From Odobenus rosmarus divergens (taxonomy: Eukaryota > Chordata > Mammalia > Carnivora > Odobenidae), in assembly GCF_000321225.1 (NCBI RefSeq), contig NW_004450397.1:3162484-3226483 (forward strand): a stretch of 64,000 nt of DNA, read 5' to 3'. The notes below the pieces were generated by a model. The model had not been told where the DNA came from. It did no database searches and saw nothing but the letters and a program-made list of their open reading frames with translations. Of the stretch, positions 55,201-61,200 are shown piece by piece. Position 1 is the first letter of the stretch. The number at the start of each line of letters is the position of its first letter. A program made the translations under genes and the position numbers.

Positions 55201-58200
55201 GATATTCCTACTCATAAGGAGATTAGGTTCTAGTGTGTGTATGTATCAGGAGGGATGCAGATAAAATTTAGTCAAGAAACATATTTCCAAGTAAGTTTAT
55301 AATTTGCCAGGTAGTGACAAGTGCAATAAAGAATACATAAAGCAGGGAACATGAGAGAAGGATTGCCTGCGGCATGTTATTTTAAGCATCTATTTTATAT
55401 ATGGTCAGTCCCTCAGAGAAGGTGACATTTGATCAGAGACCAGGAAAGTGGAGGAGTGAGTCAAATGGCTATTTGGGGAAGGCTGCTCTAAGTAGAGGAA
55501 ACAGTAAGTGAGAAGCCCTGTGACCAGAACATAAGCCAGCCTGCGACTTGGCCAGTGCGGCCAGAGCACAGTGAATGCAGGGAGAGTGGAAGGAAATGAC
55601 ATCAGAAGTGAGATGGGGCAGGCATGTAGGGCCTCTTGGCCTTGACAAGGACATTACGGAGTTCCACACTGAGTGCGGTGGGAAGCCATAGAGGACTTTG
55701 AACCCTGGAGTTATATGGTCTTATCTGCCATTTAAAAAGGTCACCCTGGCTGCTCTTTGAAGGATAAACTATATAAGGGAGAGGAGAAGCTGGGTGTCCA
55801 GTCAGGAGGCTTGGCCTGGTATAGTAGCTATTAGAAACAGAGGATTTAGGGCAATATGGTAGCCTGAGATGAAGAGAGTTATATAGTTTCAGTATAATAA
55901 TTGGCTGGTGAAGATAATGACATAAAATGTATACAATACCAGAAAAGTAGAAAAACTAAAAACTAACTGTTTTGTGACCAAATGTTCGTACTGGTATTAT
56001 TACCATAGCTTGACCTCTTTTTGAGAGGCGTTACCAATGCACATCCTGGTTGCTGCTATAACTGACCTTTTTACTTCCTCGTGCAGCTGCTTTTTAGTCC
56101 AGTGAGGAACTTTGATGGAGCCATATAAGAGCAGGTGTTCCTTGGTAGTGAGGTAACTAAACAAGACATCGTGCTGCATACAGACCCCCATGTTCTTCCG
56201 TACCGTGTGCAGGTCTGTTTTGAGATCTTTTCCATAAACAAAGATGGTACCTGCTGAGGCTCCAAATAGCCCAGTCAACATGGAGCTGAAAATGAAGAAA
56301 TGATGAATTAGGTGTTAACCAAGCATTTAAGCTAAATTTTAGGGCTAAATGTATCTCAGTCATTAGCCAACAATATTAACAGTGTATTTCCTCAGGCAAG
56401 ATCAAGCTATAAAATAAAATAGTATTAAATGGGAACAAACATTAAATTACTTTTAAGCTTTTAATTATTTAGAGCGTTACATAAATGCTACCCAGTGACA
56501 ATGATGGGGATGGGGCCGTGGTAGCAATGATGATCATGGTTGTACACTTTAATTGCAACTACACTCTCTCCTTGAGCAAACTCACGTACTTCCCTGGCAT
56601 CAGATGGTATCTCTAGGTCATGGAGTCTCAAATTTTTAAATCTAGCCGAGACCTCATCACTCAGTTCCAGGCTTGTGCTATACATCCAACAGATAGTGCC
56701 ACTTCTCCATGAGATGTCTTACAGGATCCTCAAACTCAACATGTTTAAAACTTAATTCAGGATCTTTGCCCTCACACCCGTGTCCCCACCGATGTTCCTC
56801 TTTCACCATATGATGAATCTATATACTGGTTGCACAAGCCTGGGATCCAGAAGTTGTGTTTGCATCCTCCTCCCATCTCTGTTTCCTACCTCCACCCATA
56901 GGTCCCATTTTCCCAGCCACACCACAGCGCAAGCCACACCACCACTTGCTCCCGACCACCGCAGTCTCTTAACTCACCTTCCCATGTGAACATCGGTCAC
57001 CTTCAGTCCCTTTCTCTACACTGTGATTATTCTCTATCTTATCAGACGATTGCTCATGATCTTTCAGATGGTTAGTAGACCAGGAAACTATTTAATATCC
57101 CTCTTCTCCAGTAAAATGTAAGCTCCACGAGTCTGGCAAAGGACATATTTTCTCACCACTCTCTCTCTTAGTACCTAACTAGTATCTTCTACCTTGTGCA
57201 TAACAGACCTTAAATGACTACCGTGGATTAAATAGGGCATCGATATTATATGCCAATTCTTCCCATAAAAACACATTGAACTATAAACAATATAGTTCAT
57301 TCTTTATATTCAGAAGAATAAAATTGAGACTTTCTCAGCCAAAATTACATCCTCTTCAAAAGCCTTCTCCATCTCTTTTTTTCATTGGTCTTTTATTGCC
57401 TATTAGGAATCCTGTTTTTAAGCACTGTATGCTCACTAGAAAGCCAACTTTGAATTTAAACAGGCCATATAAATAAGAGCAACTGCACACATTCACTCAT
57501 TTCATAACTGTCCTTTGTCTCCTCTTATTTACAAAAGAAAAATTATTTGAATATATTTTGGCAGTCACTGAGCTTACTTATGATGATACTAAATAGGATA
57601 TCTAGCAACTGACACTTTCTCAAACAAGGGCCAGGGCAGCAAGGGCATCTTAGCGCTGACTTCCAGCAAAGCCATGTGGAGCATTGGTGGTGAGTCACAA
57701 AAAAATTCAAAAGAATGTCACTTTAAAAACATTTGAATCTCTTCTCCTTTTGGACACAGGAAAATGCTAGTTAAATGAAGAGCGAGAAAGAACAGCCCAT
57801 GTACTGCTCCTAGCCTTTTTGATCTATATCTGATGGCTGGTGATTCTTTTCTTTCTTCATGAATCAAGGCAAGGAGCAGCTGGGGCTGAGTGTGTTTATA
57901 GCAGAGTGTGTAAACTCAAAATTATACATGGGCCAGAATAGAAATGCAAATAAATGGAACAGACTGGGCATATGAGACAGTGCAGATTTGTGGGGAACAG
58001 GAATAAATCAGAAAGCAGATGTTCCCTTTAAGAGAACAGTCACCAGTAAGTCCCAACCAATTGCCCCTACCTAGGACTGTGGAACCAATGTTGTCCGAAC
58101 TTCCTATTATCCAAGAAATGTCAAGAACATTTCTTTTTATTGGGACATTTCTCCATTCTAAAATACTGGCACTGAGTTAAACATTTTAAGAAGTACTAGG

Positions 58201-61200
58201 GGGGTCTGATCTGGCCTTTGAGCTCACAGGTTGGGACCTATGATTTAGACTACATTCTATAGTGAACAAATTGAGCTATCTTAATCCATCTGGGAGATGT
58301 AATTACATTATTCTTATGAAAGAGGTGAGGAAATATTAAGTAATATGCTTCCACGACAATAAGTGTTCAAAAAGTAACATACATTGTAGTAGTTTTCCCA
58401 GCTCCATTGGGCCCCAGCAATGAAGTAATGTGTCCTTCATAAAAGTTCAGATTGAGGTTATCAACAGCAGTTTTCGAGCCATAGATCTTTGTGACCCCAT
58501 GCAGGGCAACCCCAACTGTGAGATCTTTAGGTTCAGGCTCAATGTTGGAGGGAAAAATGTACTCAGGACCTGGAGGGAAATCAAGAGAAGAGTTACAAGC
58601 TCACAAAGAAGGAAAATGCAGCTAGAGCTAGATTTTTGCTTAATTAAAAATTGAAGACTGTATAACAATACAGCCCTCTAAGTAAAAATAATTCTGGAAA
58701 CAAATGATCTATTATCTTTAGCCTCCTTCTCATCTGGTTAAAGAATGAATGAGGGTGAGGAACCACGTTCTCTAAGGGTGATATTAGCCTTCTGTCAGAA
58801 TAGGTAGTCCTAGAATACAGTATCATAATAATGAATTGCCCTTTATTCAGCAGATCTCAAATATTAAAAAGACAGTCTAAGTCTTGTTCCTCTGAACAGA
58901 AAAGATAATACCAACTTATGGAAAAAATGTCTACAAGGTGTGATTTTATAGTGACAAAGCCAGCTCAGTTCTGTGGTTTATAGATTCTAGTTCATTGATT
59001 ACTATCTACATGTGCTTCAGGCATCACCAATAGACTATGGATATGGGTCATCCTTACTTTGTGAAGATGGCACTACTTACCCAATGTCAGTAAGTCATGA
59101 GCTTTCAACTGTTTGTGTCCAGTGTTGGTGATGGGTTTTGAAAAATTATCTGTACTTGTACCTTGGTTACTCTTTTTGACTAGTGACAGATGGCTGGAGT
59201 TAGGGGTGTAGACTGTGGCCCAGGAACAACATTTTTCTCTGTGTGTGTCTAACTGGACCACAAAGGGATCTACAATCTTGGCCTAATTAGCTCCATATGT
59301 TAACCAACTGAGCTAATGAGCCCAGAAAAAGCCACAATTTAATCTCCATAAGAGTCTAAACACATATGTCTAGACATATTCATCCATGACTAAAAGGATA
59401 ATTTTGCCATTTAGAAAAACCTAATTAAAATCACTAGTCATGTAAATTTTACATCACTTCTGTCATAATAATGCTTGTTGTTGACCTACTTGTCTTACTA
59501 GCAGATGGGTTCGTGTTCTGCATCATGATATTAGTAAACATAAGGCCATTGCTTTTCTCATGTTTCACGTCTGTACATCCCAATCGCTCCTTCCAATAGG
59601 AAGGAAGGACTGGAAAATACCATGGAGCGGCCATACCGTATGTACCTGTAATGAAAATGTATTAGAAAGAGTAAATTAGTTGACTGTTAACATGAAACAT
59701 CAGAAACTAAACAACAGAACGTCATACATCATTCAGAAAGTATTTTCATTTTTTTTATCTATATCAAACTAAAGCGTAGTCTCAGTTTCCAAAGTAAAGC
59801 AAAAAAGATAAGCTCTCTTTTATTCTTTTTTAAAAACAGCTTCATTAAGGTATAATTATATGGCATAAAATTTACTCATCACAGTAAGTGTAGGGGTAGA
59901 TGGTTTTTAGTAAATATAAAGTTGTGCAACCATCACCACCATCCATGCATTAGAACCACCATCCATACATTATAGCTTCAAAAATTTTTCTCATGACCAT
60001 TTACAGATAACCCCTGCTTCTACCCCAAGTTCTAGGCAATCACTGATTTGCTTTCTATCTTTACGTATTTGTCTTTTATAGGAATTTTATATAAATGGAA
60101 GCATACTCTTTTATTCATTTAGAACATTAGGAAAATGTACAATTATCAATAAGGCTGAATGGAAAAGCTCCCAAGCATGTTAAAAGTGATGACTACTTGA
60201 GACCCAGGATGGGGTACCCAACTAGTATTTTCCATTAGAATTTGGTAAATTCTCCTTAGAATTAAGAGATCTGGTTTTTGCTTTATCACATGCCAAAAGC
60301 CCATTTGAAAAGACTGGATTCCATGCTTCTTAATCCACTCCATCCTTTAAAGGAACATCAGGTTATCAACAATAGGCAAACTATGGACAGAGCCTAATTG
60401 TCCATCGACCGATGAATGGATAAAGAAGATGTGGTACACATACACAATGGAATATTACTCAGCCATCATAAAGAATGAAGGCTTGCCATATGCAATGATG
60501 TGGATACAGCTAGAGTATATTATACTAAGTGAAATAAGTCAGAGAAAGACAAAGACCATATGATATCACTCATATGTGGAATTTAAGAAACAAAACAGAT
60601 GAACATATGGGAAGGGGGTAAAAAAAAGGAGAGAGGGAAGCAAACCCAAAGAGACTCCTAACAGTAGAGAACGAACTGAGGGTTGATAGAGGGAGGTAGG
60701 TGGGGGATGTACTAGACGGGCGATGGGTATTAAGGAGGGCACTTGTTGGGATGAGCACTGGGTGTTGTATGTAAGTGATGAATCACTGAATTCTACTCCT
60801 GAAACCAATATTGCACTGTATGTTAACCCACTAAAATTTAAATAAAAATAATAAAATAAAATAAAGGAACATTAGAGAAAGAATTCACCAGTGCATTATC
60901 TCATCCCGGAAAATCATGGTTAGTTCTGGGATGGCAAACCAAAAATTAGAAAATATATATTAGCTGATTTATAGTTATGAAAACTATAGAAAAATATATC
61001 TGTTGGAAGTATGTTCATACCTGGAAACACATTCCTGACATACCAAGCAATAAGGAAATAAATTAAAGAATCAGCTAGGATTAGACAGCACAGCCAGCCA
61101 AATGAGGTGGTGTCATCCTGAACTGGGGAACTGTACATATTTTCCCACTGAAGACCTAAAAAGTGAACACATATATTTATTCTTCTGTGAGACATACTGC

